From Heliocidaris tuberculata (taxonomy: Eukaryota > Echinodermata > Echinoidea > Camarodonta > Echinometridae), in NCBI GenBank assembly GCA_025618425.1, contig CM046835.1:20717076-20781075 (forward strand): a DNA stretch of 64,000 bases, written 5' to 3'. Both the position numbers and the translations under genes were made by a program. How positions within the stretch are numbered: position 1 is the first letter of the stretch; each line of letters starts with the position of its first letter. Under the pieces are notes generated by a model. That model made no database searches. It was not told the origin of the DNA and saw only the letters and a program-made list of their open reading frames with translations. Below are positions 22,818 through 34,119 of the stretch, piece by piece.

Positions 22818-23119
22818 GTACCCATATTTTTCGATGCACTGCATGGTAAAAGCAAATAGGTTTTGAAGACGGGATAGGGAGAAAAGAAACCGAGAGACAG
22901 AAAGATAGAGAGATAGGGGAATCGCTCCGAAATGGCTGTAGGAGTTGAGAGGTAATGCATGGGAGAAAAAGATATTAGAATGATGAAGGATAAAGGAAAA
23001 GAGTATAAAAAAAAGTGTATAGTGAGTCTCGCTAGATTCATGGAAAATACAAGGAAAGGGAAGTAGGATGGTGGATTATTATTCTATTGTTTAGACATCA
23101 TAATTATTGACTCACCCTC

Positions 23120-23271
23120 CAGTGGCGGATTCAGGAATTTGAAATGGGTGGGGGGCGCCAGAGGCGAGGGAGGCGGAGGGTGTGGGAGGGGGTATCCCCC
23201 TCCCACAGTAAAAATCAAAAAACACAAATTAAAGGGTGGCGCGCCCTTGGCGCCCCTGCCTAGATCCGCCA

Positions 23272-23274
<3 letters not shown>
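23120..23274. mobile_element. CAGTGGCGGATTCAGG-ended MITE, second copy
   Basis: The left end CAGTGGCGGATTCAGG and right end CCTAGATCCGCCACTA match the 15445 copy with a few changes, and the neighbouring interior AATTTGAAAT and CCCTTGGCGCCCCTGCC is shared. CCCTC on the left and CTCTC on the right would be a 5-bp duplication with one change. A (CT)n microsatellite of about 48 bp follows directly (23275-23323). Confidence 0.75.
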
Positions 23275-23323
<49 letters not shown>

Positions 23324-23330
<7 letters not shown>

Positions 23331-24388
23331 CAGGAATATTTTACTTCATCCTTTTCGTAAGTACTAATAATTCTTATGCTTCGGATATACTCTGATTCTT
23401 GGATTTTTTTGTTCAAGACAATGATGTCGGCTATGATATTTTGTCAATGACCAGAGATAGGGGTACTATGGACATTAACTTTTTTTTTCAAATTTAGAAT
23501 AACCGTTAGGGTAAATGTTAGAGTGAGGTATGTCCCCTGGCCAACTTGTTAGTTAAAAAATACACTTCCTGATGGCAGAACTAAGATACAATGCTTGCAC
23601 AATTAACTTAAAATAATTTCATAAAGATAATAATAACATTTCTAATGCCCATCATATGTTCATCCCAAGGGATACTCAAGGCTCCTAACAAACATATGAA
23701 AATAGTTGAGAAAAGTGCAAGAGACAGATAAGGATAGATGAAGTAGATGACATTGTGAAAATATAAAATGCGTTGAGATCCATGCAGTCAACCCGCATAA
23801 TGCTGTTGAAGATAATATAACGAGATGCTCTTTTTGAAGTTCAGGTATCATAAGGATTGAGGACTAGGCCATCTTGACCCCCTTCGCCGTGCCTGGAAAC
23901 ATATATCTATATTAAACCATCTTCCACAATAACGCTTCATTCGAATCTGATCTATTAAAAGCCAGAAATCTCGAGTCAAACTGCCTTTGATGAGAAAGCA
24001 GAGAAGAACGGGGCGAGTAACGGAAACTCTCCTAGCCGATATAACGCCACTCGATGGCTCAAACGATTGTGTCCGAGAGGATGAAATCGGTTACGCCATG
24101 AAACTGAAGTCTACTCGCAGAATGATATCTTTTAAGACAAAAAAATGAGGTTACAGCAAACAATCGTGTAATTTACTGGAATGAATACTAGTGCTCGAAT
24201 TCTGATGACGTCATCCAGCAGGCCCACGGCTGTTGTTGTTTTTATCTTTACCTGAATTCGCTATATCGAATGAACATCTATTACGCATAACTTTGCTTTG
24301 AATCTTTTATCAGAAAGTCTTCCTAACACGCATATATCTCAATTGGAATGATATCCTGATTGAATGTAATGGTTCTACCAGGCATGAA
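23324..24388. other. Non-repetitive DNA with one short open frame
   Basis: No transposon ends are seen. A moderately GC-rich part at 23860-24150 contains a 52-codon frame from ATG at 23990 to TGA at 24146-24148, with ordinary mixed composition (includes LDGSNDCVREDEIGYAMKLK). I cannot assign it; no splice or polyadenylation context supports it strongly. TGACGTCA, a palindromic CRE-like site, lies near 24204-24213. Confidence 0.25.
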
Positions 24389-25358
24389 AGTGCGTCACAG
24401 AAAAAAAAAACGATACCCTAAAACAAAGGAATATTGTGACCACACTTATGTGCTCTACGACAATTATCTATTTTCCATAAACTAGAAGTATTATGCTTTT
24501 AAATGATACTTTCCATCCGTACAAGTCATGCTTTACCGAGCAGCAGCATTTTGAAAATGACATGTAAAAACTCAGTTGTGCCGGATTGGGGTAAATCCTT
24601 GAAAACGTTAGGATCACATGCGAACATGACCCCAGATGCAACATGACTTTTAAAACCCTATCATGCCTATTAGAAGACTTTTTTTATCTGTTTCTTTCAA
24701 TAATGAGGGTAAGGATAATGCCATCATCATAAAATAAAGGATGGTGAATGTATTGTCGATGTTGGGGGTAAAGAAAGGGCATGGTTTGTATTTAAATGCT
24801 ACCAGCAATCGAAATGAAGAGCAATTTTTTGCATTTCTGAACTGAAATTTCTTTGAAAAATAAAGCAGACAGAATGAATATTTTTCATAAAAGTAAAGTA
24901 AGTGGCACTCTCAGTTGCCATCAAATGGAAATACAAGGTAGAAAGGGCACATTAATTTTAAGGCAGAAAACATATCAAGATTATGGCAATTTCCCACCTC
25001 AGGAGGGGCACCTTTTCCATCACAAGAAGGGCACTTTTGAAGTATATTTATTGATTTTAGAAATTCGGGGGCCCATGCCCCTACCACCACTGCAAATTAG
25101 TATCGAACCGTGTTTTATGAATTTTTTCGCATGTGTTTTCACGGTTTTACCCAAATTCGGCACAACTGAATTTTTACATGTCATTTACAAAATGCTGCTA
25201 CTCGGTAAATCATGTACGGATGGATGCCATCAGTGTATCATTTAAAAGCGTAATACATGTACTTCTAGTTAATGGAAAATGATAATTATTGTCATAGAGC
25301 ACAAAATGTGGTCACAATAATCCTTTGTTTTAGAGTTTCGTTCTTTCTGGGACGCACT
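24389..25358. mobile_element. Long inverted-repeat element (AGTGCGTC ends)
   Basis: The left arm (AGTGCGTCACAG... CTAAAACAAAGGAATATTGT, GACCACACTTATGTGCTCTA) is matched in reverse complement by the right arm at about 25148-25358. Homology covers about 210-230 bp, reaching CTCAGTTGTGCCG near 24585 and CGGCACAACTGAA near 25158. The interior (24620-25145) contains GGGCAC-rich sequence that also resembles 42.9-43.3 kb. Ends of the AGTGCGTC type suggest a mariner-like MITE with a TA target, but the TA is only visible on the right. Confidence 0.7.
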
Positions 25359-25521
25359 GTATAATTCAATGTGGTTTATGTTAGAAACAACTTGTCTTCG
25401 TTGTTCTCTTTCCCCTTTAAATTTAAGTGAGTTATCCCGGAAAGATTAAAAGGCTTTAATTTGAATATTGATGATAAAATGTTGGATGTGGGTTATTGTT
25501 TTTGTTTTTTATTTTTTGTTT

Positions 25522-25531
25522 GTTTGTTTGT

Positions 25532-25570
<39 letters not shown>

Positions 25571-25640
25571 TGTTTTGTTTTTTGTTGTTGTTGTTGTTTG
25601 TTTGTTGTTGTTGTTGTTGTTTTTTTTGGGGGGGGGGGGG
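25522..25640 (+). repeat. (GTT)n/(GTTT)n microsatellite ending in poly-G
   Basis: GTTT repeats, then GTT repeats, interrupted and followed by T8 and G12. Its frames give poly-Val, poly-Cys or poly-Leu and are artefacts. Confidence 0.95.
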
Positions 25641-26332
25641 TTGGGTGTAGCCGCCCCGGGTCAGCTGTAAGCATTCGGCTGTAAATGGGCGAGCAGCAAA
25701 TGCCTTTCGGGGCACAGGCTGAAAATACAGAAAGGAGAATCAATGCAAAATCTAAAAGTATTGATCGCCAAAAGTTGTTTTTGAGGATTTTCTTTAAAAG
25801 GAATTAGAGCATCTTGTTGCTCTTATACGAAGACGAAAAGTGACAATCTCGCTTCATTACATGCTCAGCAAAGGTACTGAGAAGGTAAAATGTAAATACA
25901 TTTTGACGATATAGACATTATAGAAAGCTCGCTGTGATATTACCCTGTGGCGAGGCATGATAGAGACATAACAACCGCGAAAACAATTTTGTTTTGATTT
26001 GGGGGGATGTTTTTTCAAGATGTAATGGATATTAAGAGAATAAGATTACAAAAATAGCAAAGGAAAGTGATATGATGATAGCTAGTGGGAAGGCTATCGA
26101 ACGTACCATGAGGCGCAGAAGAGGGATTGTCATTTCGCTGATTATTTTACCATCAAAGAAGGATAGGATGGAATTCAGACTGGAGAAGGAAAGTGTGTAG
26201 AAAAAGAGAGAGAAGGGAGGAGTCAGAGTAGGAGAGATATAGGATAATAGAGGGAAGGTATAAAAACAAACAGGAATTAAAGTTCGAAAGAAATTCACAT
26301 TCATAAACAAGGATTGTCAACACAATCGTTAA

Positions 26333-26924
26333 AGGGAAATCCAACCTTAATAGCAAGTTGCTTTGAAAGAAAGAGGAAAAATCAGAGAAGCAGATTGGTG
26401 AAAGTTTGAACTAAATTGGACAAGCAATAAGAAAGTTAGGAATTTTTGAAAGTTGTAATCACTATACATATGGGAATTTCAAATTGGCCGAATAGGTAAT
26501 GTCACTGGACAACTCCCCCATTCGCTCCCATTCGCCCCCATTCGCTCCAACACACAAAATGACTAAAATGTCACTTTTTTTCAAAATGTATTACTCAGTA
26601 GGATCTTTTTCTTTCATGAGGACCTATAAAAATATGTTATCTCCAATATATTTTGAGTACCACCTCGAGGGTAAAAGCGCCTCGAAGAAAACCGCAAATT
26701 AATGATATTTTTGTGTACGACAAATGGGAGAGTTGTCCACAAAAATGTCACAATCGAATCACCAAATTGCCAATTTGAGATTCGCATAGATGTAGTGATC
26801 TCATTTTTCAAACATCCATAACTTTCTTATTCCTTGTCCGATTTCTTTCAAACTTTCACCATCCTATTTTTCTTATTTTTCTGCTTTCCCACAAATCATC
26901 TTATTACAAAGGTTGGATTGCCCT
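26333..26924. mobile_element. TTAA-flanked MITE with paired arms
   Basis: TTAA at 26329-26332 and 26925-26928 flank ends AGGGAAATCCAACCTTAATA and ...GGTTGGATTGCCCT, which are inverted repeats. The arms pair for about 120 bp, including TTGGACAAGCAATAAGAAAG against CTTTCTTATTCCTTGTCCGA. The centre contains three CATTCGCYCC repeats (26519-26548). Related arms occur at 191, 1272 and 15299. This is the cleanest TTAA element in the window. Confidence 0.85.
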
Positions 26925-26928
26925 TTAA

Positions 26929-28397
26929 TATAAGAAGACAGATTTGATTTAAAACAGTAGACATTCGAAATGCGAATACTCTCTTTTTGTCCGATTCGAT
27001 TTTTCCTTCATAACTCGTTTCGGTCGAATAATGAAAACAAATTACCTGCCACAGTGCCACCTAACGGGTTTTTATTTTTTTATATTTTTCAATGACGTAG
27101 TTAATATGCAGTATAACATTGATTCAAAACGATATGTAACGCCATGAAAATCTAAAGCCCGGCTCACGCGAGACCTCATTTGCTGATGTTAGGACCGCTT
27201 CAGTGATTTGTACTATCTTTTGCTCGTCATGAAAGAATGACATCGCAACCAGGCAACACCGGATACGCCACTGTTAGCTGTTTACTTTGTTTGTTTTTTT
27301 CTTCTTCTATTATTTCATTACATTCCTTATACCTCTAAACTAGCACTACCTTTTCTTTATTCAGAGACACCGGAAAAGATAAATATCACACAATATTTTT
27401 CTTTAGAATAACTATAATTTCCCTGCACGGAAGCTAATGCAATTTGACGGCTGTGGATAGTATTATTTTTAGCGCCATTTTTTTTTTTTTTTTTTTTAAT
27501 CTACTCGATTTACACCTGGGAATTATGATCATACATACCTCTAAATTTAGACGTGTGATTATAGGCGATTAAGTTTGGGGTAGCATGTGCTGAGTTGCAC
27601 ATTTTGCCCGAAGCCGTTTAGATACCAGACCACAAAATCAAATTATCTACGATGCTCATGTATGTATGTACGAAAACAGGATACGTCATTTGTATCAATA
27701 TCTTGGCCTTGGGGTAATTTATAATTTTTATCTATTTCTTTCGTAATCCGTGTATAACATTACGTATTGATGTTGCCGTTTGCCTCTGGATATTATGTTG
27801 CGTAGAAAATATACGTGTATTTTAGGGTTTCAAAATGTAAGCTGTTGTCTCTTTTTTAATCTAACATGAATCTATGAATGTATACTATCACAGCTTGAGA
27901 CCCTTCAAGGAAGATTTAAGTAGTTTAATATCCATGATTTATCTTCTACTCTTTCTGAGTATTCTTGTGTTGTCTTCTTTTGCTTTGTATGATGTTCTGC
28001 GGAAGGATTTAAGTATATTTTTTTCACATTTCAGTGTTATGTTTAGAGGGCACAATAGCCAAGACATTTTAATCTTAAGTTATTGCCCTCATTCATTTAA
28101 GCTACGTAACTCTTCGTTGTTGCTTTTTTGATATAATCTATCAATTTGTATGCATGTTTAATTTGCTTTTTGTGCTTTTTATGAGTGAAATAAAAACAAT
28201 ACTGGAAGATTTGGGGCCTAAGGCCAGAGTGAGAAGGCAATCGATTTAAACGCCAAAAAAATAAAGGCCAAAATTACTACCCTTCCCCCAAAATGAGACT
28301 TGATATTGAGCATTTTCCAAAATAAAAGAATATAGTGATCAATAGATAAACGAGAAAATATTAAACATGAAACATGAACCATTTTTTTTTGGGGGGG
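26929..28397. other. Unique AT-rich DNA, no gene seen
   Basis: I see no supported exon, element end or RNA gene. A poly-T run at 27478-27497 and an 85-codon hydrophobic open frame at 27874-28131 are present; the latter lacks any recognisable motif and I do not call it a gene. Confidence 0.35.
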
Positions 28398-28405
28398 GGA
28401 GGGTT

Positions 28406-29817
28406 GGTCTACGCCCGATAGTCCGCGGGGCCGATAGACCGAGGGGCCGATAGACCGCGGTGTCTGAAATGCACATTTTCACATCACGTCTTAAAAGCAT
28501 AATGACTCAAATAATTCATGTATCTTAATCCCGCGGGAGGGGGGGGGGGTATCTTCCATTGAAATCCGTACAGCATCCGCGAACCTGAAAACGAAAAAAG
28601 GGTAGTTTTTCAGGTCGGGCGCGGATCCGCGCGGATCCGCGTTTAGGGTATCAAAAACGAAAAATATATAATGATTAAAAAAAATAATAATAATACTTGG
28701 TTCTTTTATAGCGAATTACACATAGCAACACTGCATGTCCCTATGCGCTTTATAAAGTAAGAACGAAATAACATAGAAATAAGAAGGTGCATACAATGTA
28801 ATGTTGGACACTGAGTTCATACTCTAAGTATTATTAAAATAGATATCTTTTAAGGGAGATTTTGAACTTATCTAAGTTGCTTTCATATCTCATGATACCC
28901 TTTTCATATAAAAGGGTATCAAAATCACACTTCTGACCAAATGCAGGGAAAAGGGGTATGAAATTTAACACGGCCAATCCGCGGAAAGGGTATAATTTAT
29001 TCAGAATTTGAGAATTTCGATCGTATATGCTCGCCCTGTTAAGGGTGTAAAAACAAGCCGTTAATTATTTCTCTCCGTGTTTAGGGTATCAAAATCAAGA
29101 ATGAAAAAATTATCCCTGTATATCGTATCAAATCACAAATCTGAATCCTCGTTTAGGGTGCTTTTCAGAGGGTAAAGTTCGAGGATGCTGGACGGGTCTC
29201 AATAGAAGATCCCCCCCCCCCCCCCGGGATCTTAATCAATTTTTCAATTTTATTTCCCCTTTTTTATATATTGATATCATCAACAAATTATGCTATTATG
29301 TATGTGTCATTTAAAGGGAACATATGAATTACAAGTTAGTCTTTTAAAAAAGATTTCTTTCATCTTTCCCTCTTTGATTTTGTCTGCTTCCACGTCACCT
29401 TGCCCATAATGCTGTATTTAGCTGCTATCATGGCTATTGTTTGTTCAATCTTGGAGTGTTATAATTATGTAGGCCTACTAGGCCCTATGTTTTCTTCCGT
29501 ATGAAAATAAATCAAGCTGAACTTATATTTTTGATAATTAACTTTTCATCAGTTTACCAATGACACTAGCATATTATTTTCTTCTAATAATTTAAATAAT
29601 ACTGTCCTTGTTCTTGTTAGTGCTTTCCATTGCAAGACGTGTATAGTGATTTGAGCGAATGTGCGGAATTACTGGTGACTGGCGTGTACATTGAGACGCC
29701 GCGGTCTATCGGCCCCGCGGTCTATCGGCCCCGCAGTCTATAGGCCCCGCGGTATATCGGTCCCGCGGTCTATAGGCCCCGCGGTCTATCGGCCCCGCGG
29801 ACTATCGGGATTCCCCC
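28406..29817. mobile_element. Foldback element with 16-bp tandem repeats in its arms
   Basis: The right arm (29697-29809) consists of about seven head-to-tail units of CCGCGGTCTATCGGCC. The left arm (28414-28463) has three to four units in reverse complement. The outermost unit of each arm carries the same variant (CCCGATAGTCCGCGGGG left, CCCCGCGGACTATCGGG right). An 8-bp direct repeat GGAGGGTT lies just outside (28398-28405 and 29818-29825), consistent with target duplication. There is no coding sequence. The structure resembles foldback elements whose inverted arms are internally repetitive, as in Drosophila FB. A second element is nested inside. Confidence 0.75.
28530..29228. mobile_element. 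Nested inverted-repeat element with 8-bp target duplication
   Basis: The ends CCCGCGGGAGGGGGGGGG and a C-run ending CCCGGG are imperfect inverted repeats; inward, TATCTTCCATTGAAATCCGT and CAGCATCCGCGAACC match ATCTTCTATTGAGACCCGT and CAGCATCCTCGAAC in reverse complement. ATCTTAAT is duplicated at 28522-28529 and 29229-29236. The interior repeats TTTAGGGTATCAAAA several times in variant form. The 8-bp duplication suggests a hAT-like element. Confidence 0.75.
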
Positions 29818-30059
29818 GGAGGGTTAAAGCTTGAACATGTTGAATTTCGATGGGCAGTGTAAAAATGATACGAATTGCAATAGGATGAATAATATTTTAT
29901 TGTGTCAGGTGAGATTTTAAAGATGATTGTTACATTGGAAAACTGAAAATGATATTTTGTACGTCCTTAATTTCAACGTCAACTGATAACATTGATCGAA
30001 TTGAAACCTTTTAATAGATTGAAACTCAGCCTGAAAATATAATGAAAATACTCACGTAC

Positions 30060-30105
30060 CTGGCAATGCAACCAGAGTATATGGTTCCACAAGTCCATGG
30101 TCAAC
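30060..30105 (-). CDS. Candidate 46-bp micro-exon
   Basis: On the minus strand, a strong acceptor (TTCTTGATTGTGTTTTCAG|GTTG) is followed after 46 bases by a strong donor (CCAG|GTACGTGAGT). The frame starting at the first base reads VDHGLVEPYTLVALP plus one base; another frame is also open. Such closely paired good signals are unusual in AT-rich intergenic DNA. No partner exons are identified in the window, so the gene is unknown and this could be chance. Confidence 0.35.
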
Positions 30106-31052
30106 CTGAAAACACAATCAAGAATTGATCTGGACAGCTGCAATCGACGAGAGATTGGATATGAGCTTTCATTTTCTTATGTCGTTACCATTAAACATAA
30201 TCAATGAATAATGAGATGTGTAGCACCCCAACCCCACCCCCCCCCCCCCGCCCATATCATTCCATGTCATCGATGGTTTTGACTTGACACTTGAAATATC
30301 ACAAACTACCCTTCAAAATATTTTCGTCGATCCTCTGACTGAGATAATAATTCCTGTTGACAACCCTCCCCTCCTTCCCTTTCTACCTGAAATTGTCTGT
30401 TAAAAAATGTTCTAGCGACGCCCTATATTCGACAAAACGGATACTTTTTGTAATGTGTGAATACGAGAAATGAAGAATATGCCTAGTTTAATGTCTCGAA
30501 TTCCAACTTGAGCTTGAAATTATGCTGGATGATCTAGAATACCAACATTTCATTATATCTTTCTTTAAATTTCACCGATCCGTTTCTCTTAGAATGCTTT
30601 TATCCAAATTGATTTGTTTTGTATGGTGGTATATACATTGGTGACGTCGTTGTGCAAAGTAATCACATCCGACGAGGTGATTCCTGTACACAGAAACTGA
30701 AATGCCAAACCAAGGAAAAAATATAACGATGGACGATGTTTCTTATGTTAGTTTTGCTATGTCTGAAAATACAGTCAGGAAAAAAAAAAGAAGAAAGTGG
30801 ACATTCTTTATTGTTCAAAATGTTCATTAAAAAACCGTAAATAAAATATAATAAAATATATATATCAAATTGAAGGAAAATTAATACTTTACCAACATAA
30901 AAAAGACTAATTTTTGAACTTTCACGCCTGGATGGGCACATTCCTTTAACCGTGAAGGTTTGATTTAGAAAATTGCAAAGATAGAGCAAATAGCCATTCA
31001 AATGTTAATGAACATGTGCATCTGAAGCATAAAAAAAACAAAGAATGAGAAA

Positions 31053-31116
31053 CAGTGAAGGGATTGCGCTCTGGATGTCAACTGCAGTGAAGGGATTGCG
31101 CTCTGGATGTCAACTG
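31053..31116 (+). repeat. Perfect 32-bp tandem duplication
   Basis: CAGTGAAGGGATTGCGCTCT followed by GGATGTCAACTG occurs twice without a mismatch at 31053-31084 and 31085-31116. It is a recent tandem duplication in otherwise unique DNA, or an assembly artefact. Confidence 0.9.
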
Positions 31117-31391
31117 CAGTTCAGGACTGCATGGTTTGGACATGCAAATTCAAGAGTTTCTCTTGATTATTGTTGTTTTGTTTTTTGTTTTTGCATTGTT
31201 TTAATTTTACACAACAAGATGGAAATGCTCATCAACATTTCAATAGCCAGATGCCCCATTTTTTCTTAGAGACTCGTTTATTGTTTACTTTGATATATGA
31301 AAGATAAGTTTATATTAGATATTTACTTGAAAATATTTACTATAAAAAGTGTCCACTTTCTTTTTTGGCTGAATGTAGTATTATGGAACAT

Positions 31392-32295
31392 CAGGGGTGT
31401 TGCTAGAGGGGATGTGGGGAGGGGTGTCACCCCCCCCCCCCCCCACTAAAAATTGCTGTCGGCAGGAGAAAAAGGAGGGGGAAATGAGAGGGAATAGGAA
31501 AGGGAAAAGGAGAAAAGAGAAAGGAGAAGAAATCAGAAAAGGAAAAGAAAAGGGAAAGTAAAGGCAAACAAAAACAGAAAGAAAAGGAGGAAAGAAAAAG
31601 AAGGAAAAATGGCCATTGGGGGGCAAAAGGCGTCCCCATAGGCAATAGGTTGCAGCCCCCTCCCCGCCCACCCCCCCCCCCCCCCCACCCCCACGAGGAT
31701 TTTCAAAGTTCCGATATTCGGGCAATCACCACTTCATATTCTATTCTGGCAGCGAAGTGAGGTGCCAGAATATCAACATATTTGGACAGCGAGGTTCCCA
31801 GATAATTATGTAACTTCTGTATGTAACTTCTGTACATTTTCTCTACGAAAAGTTTTTAAAAGTTTAGAAATTGAAAATTTGATATTCAGGTAAAAAACGT
31901 CCCCTTCGGCAATGGGCTGCAGCCCCCCTACCCCGAGGATTTTCAAAGTTCCGTTATTCGGGCAACCACCACATTATATTCTGGCAGCGAGGAGCCAGAA
32001 TATTATTTGTGCAGCGATATTACCCAGATAATTAAGTAACTTCTGTACATTTTCACTACGAAAATTTAGAAATTGAAAATTTTATATTCGGGCAGAAGGC
32101 ATCAGTCCCCCCCCCCCCCTTGCGAAAATGGGCCTGTATGATCAAGATCTCTACATCTGTGATTTTCTTTTATTATTATATGTTGGGGGGATTGGGGTGC
32201 AGAATTGGGTGTCACATCCTCAAAATTTGAAGGCAAATTTGGGTGTCACACCCCCCCCCCCCCCCGCCATTCAAAATGTTCTAGCGACCCCCCTG
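31392..32295. mobile_element. hAT-like MITE, copy 2, with 8-bp target duplication
   Basis: The ends CAGGGGTGTTGCTAGA and TCTAGCGACCCCCCTG match copy 1 at 11063-11520. TGGAACAT is duplicated exactly at 31384-31391 and 32296-32303. The interior (904 bp) has the sequence GAGGATTTTCAAAGTTCCG twice (about 31693 and 31936), so an internal segment of about 240 bp is duplicated compared with copy 1, and a purine-rich stretch (31460-31620) is added. No transposase. Confidence 0.87.
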
Positions 32296-32305
32296 TGGAA
32301 CATGA

Positions 32306-32770
32306 TAGTGTGATATCCCTGTAATATTTCTAGCGTATAGAGGGTGACATTCAATGTTTGTTAAGAAAGTCTATTCTGTAGAAAATATGTACAAACCCAG
32401 TAAAAGTTCTAAAACCAAATACATTTACATATTTACCACATATACATCAATTAATAATTATTGACCATCATACCGAATTTTCTTTGAAATATTTCTAGCG
32501 TGGGCGACGGACATTCAAATTGTTGAAATACGAAACAGAGTCTGTCTGAAAAAAACCATACTGGTTCGAATCTTTTGTTTGGTTTCCTGCTCGTAATACC
32601 CACCACATTCTTATGTTCTTCCATTCTGTTATTTTCTATTATCTACAGATATGTGTAATATATCATTATGAAATATCATACTGCGTTTTCTCTGAAATGT
32701 TTCTAGCGTAGGTGATGAGACATTCAAATTGGTGAAATTCGAAGAAGAGAACTTCTGTCCAAGCCTGCTT
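32306..32770 (+). repeat. Degenerate tandem repeat, ~170-200 bp units
   Basis: Three units share (A/G)TTTCTAGCGT...GACATTCAAATT...TGAAAT near 32325, 32497 and 32699. A fourth unit (TTTTAGCGTAGGCAGGCAGG, CAGACATTCAAATTATTGAA) appears at about 34580-34660, beyond the 1.65-kb foldback element. The array was therefore probably interrupted by that insertion. Confidence 0.65.
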
Positions 32771-33419
32771 CAGATGTTTGTGTTGGGTGTCCCGCTATTA
32801 TCAGAGATATTTTTTATCATTACATTACATCTAGTTATCTTTCTTTGTTTTCTTTCTATTATATATATATATGTGTCCCAGGAAAAGAAAACCGGATTTC
32901 ATGGCAAAACATTTCTATGATAATGAATAATTTCCTTAATGAGATATACATGTATAAAAAACTCAGGTTCTCTTCTTTCATTTGATGCACAACTTATTAT
33001 TCATAATTCAAGCATGATTGAATTAACACAATGGAAAGTGGTGCTGCCAAAATGTAATTTGCACGCACAAGTTGCAAATTTGAATGAGTTTTTAGGGTAG
33101 TAAACGTAATTATTTTGAAAAAAAGAAAAACATCTCATAAAATATCACAATTTTCAATTTCATATGACACCTCTTGCGTAAAAATAAATGATGTATGCCA
33201 GAGAAAAGATAAAATGAAAACATGCTTGATTTCTGCCCAAAATGAGTGCATTGATGAGTAAGAATCCATTCAGCTTTCCTGACCAAGCAACTGACAATGG
33301 ACTTAATGCTTGGGTGAATTTACACAAACATGGGTAACGAAAAAGAAAAATTAGAGATGGTTGGGGTATAAAAAGGCTGAAAATTATGGATACTTGGGGG
33401 TTCTCCTGGATGACAAGCC

Positions 33420-33743
33420 TTACTTATGCCACATTCTCCTGGCAGTTCTTTTTCGACCAGATCGTTCCTTGTTGACACTGGGGCTCGTCCCTTTCTGCTG
33501 ATAGTTTTTTATGTTTTTCCATGACGTAGACTTTGCAACAACTTCGCGATCTGGTAATCTCTCATGGAACGCTGCAGCATAGCTGCAGCATATTGCTGCA
33601 GGCTCCCAGAGCAAGCACATTCGGTTACGATGAACACCCTTTGATCTGTAGTCAGCTGTATGGTCAGGCAAGCTAAATATGGTTTGCTTAATTTTCTGCA
33701 ATCTCATACCCCAACCATCTCTAATGTTCCTTTTCATTCCCAC
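33420..33743 (-). pseudogene. Open frame in the foldback loop, doubtful transposase remnant
   Basis: This 107-codon frame covers the unpaired loop of the foldback element and part of its arm. Its C-terminal part (WKNIKNYQQKGTSPSVNKER, then SGRKRTARRMW) is basic and loosely resembles the helix-turn-helix linker of Tc1/mariner transposases, where a G..., K.RSGR.R.T pattern is typical. The N-terminal part lies in the arm and shows no motif. No DDE catalytic domain is present. I regard it as a possible trace of the parent transposase, with chance as a serious alternative. Confidence 0.2.
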
Positions 33744-34119
33744 TGTTTGTGTAAATCCTCCGAAGCATTAAGTCATTTGACAGCTGATTGGTCAGGAAAG
33801 CTGGATGGCTTCTTACTCAAATATTCACTCATTTGGGCAGAAATCAAGCGTATTTTCATTTTACTTGTTCTTTAGTATACATCATTCATTATTTTACGCA
33901 TGAGGTGTCATATAAAAGAAAGAAATATGATCTTGTATGATGTTTTTTCTTTTTTCAAACTAATTACGTTTACTACCCTAAAAACTCATTCAAAGTTGCA
34001 ACTTGTGAGTGTAAATGAAATGTTGGTAGCACCACTTCCCATTGTTTTGATTCAATCATGGAGAATTATGAATAATAAGTTGTGCATCAAATGAAAGAAG
34101 AGAAGCATAGCTTTTCATA

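Noticed and set aside
22233..23041. Frames of 184-243 codons crossing the run of N
   Set aside because: More than 160 codons are undetermined bases; nothing can be inferred.
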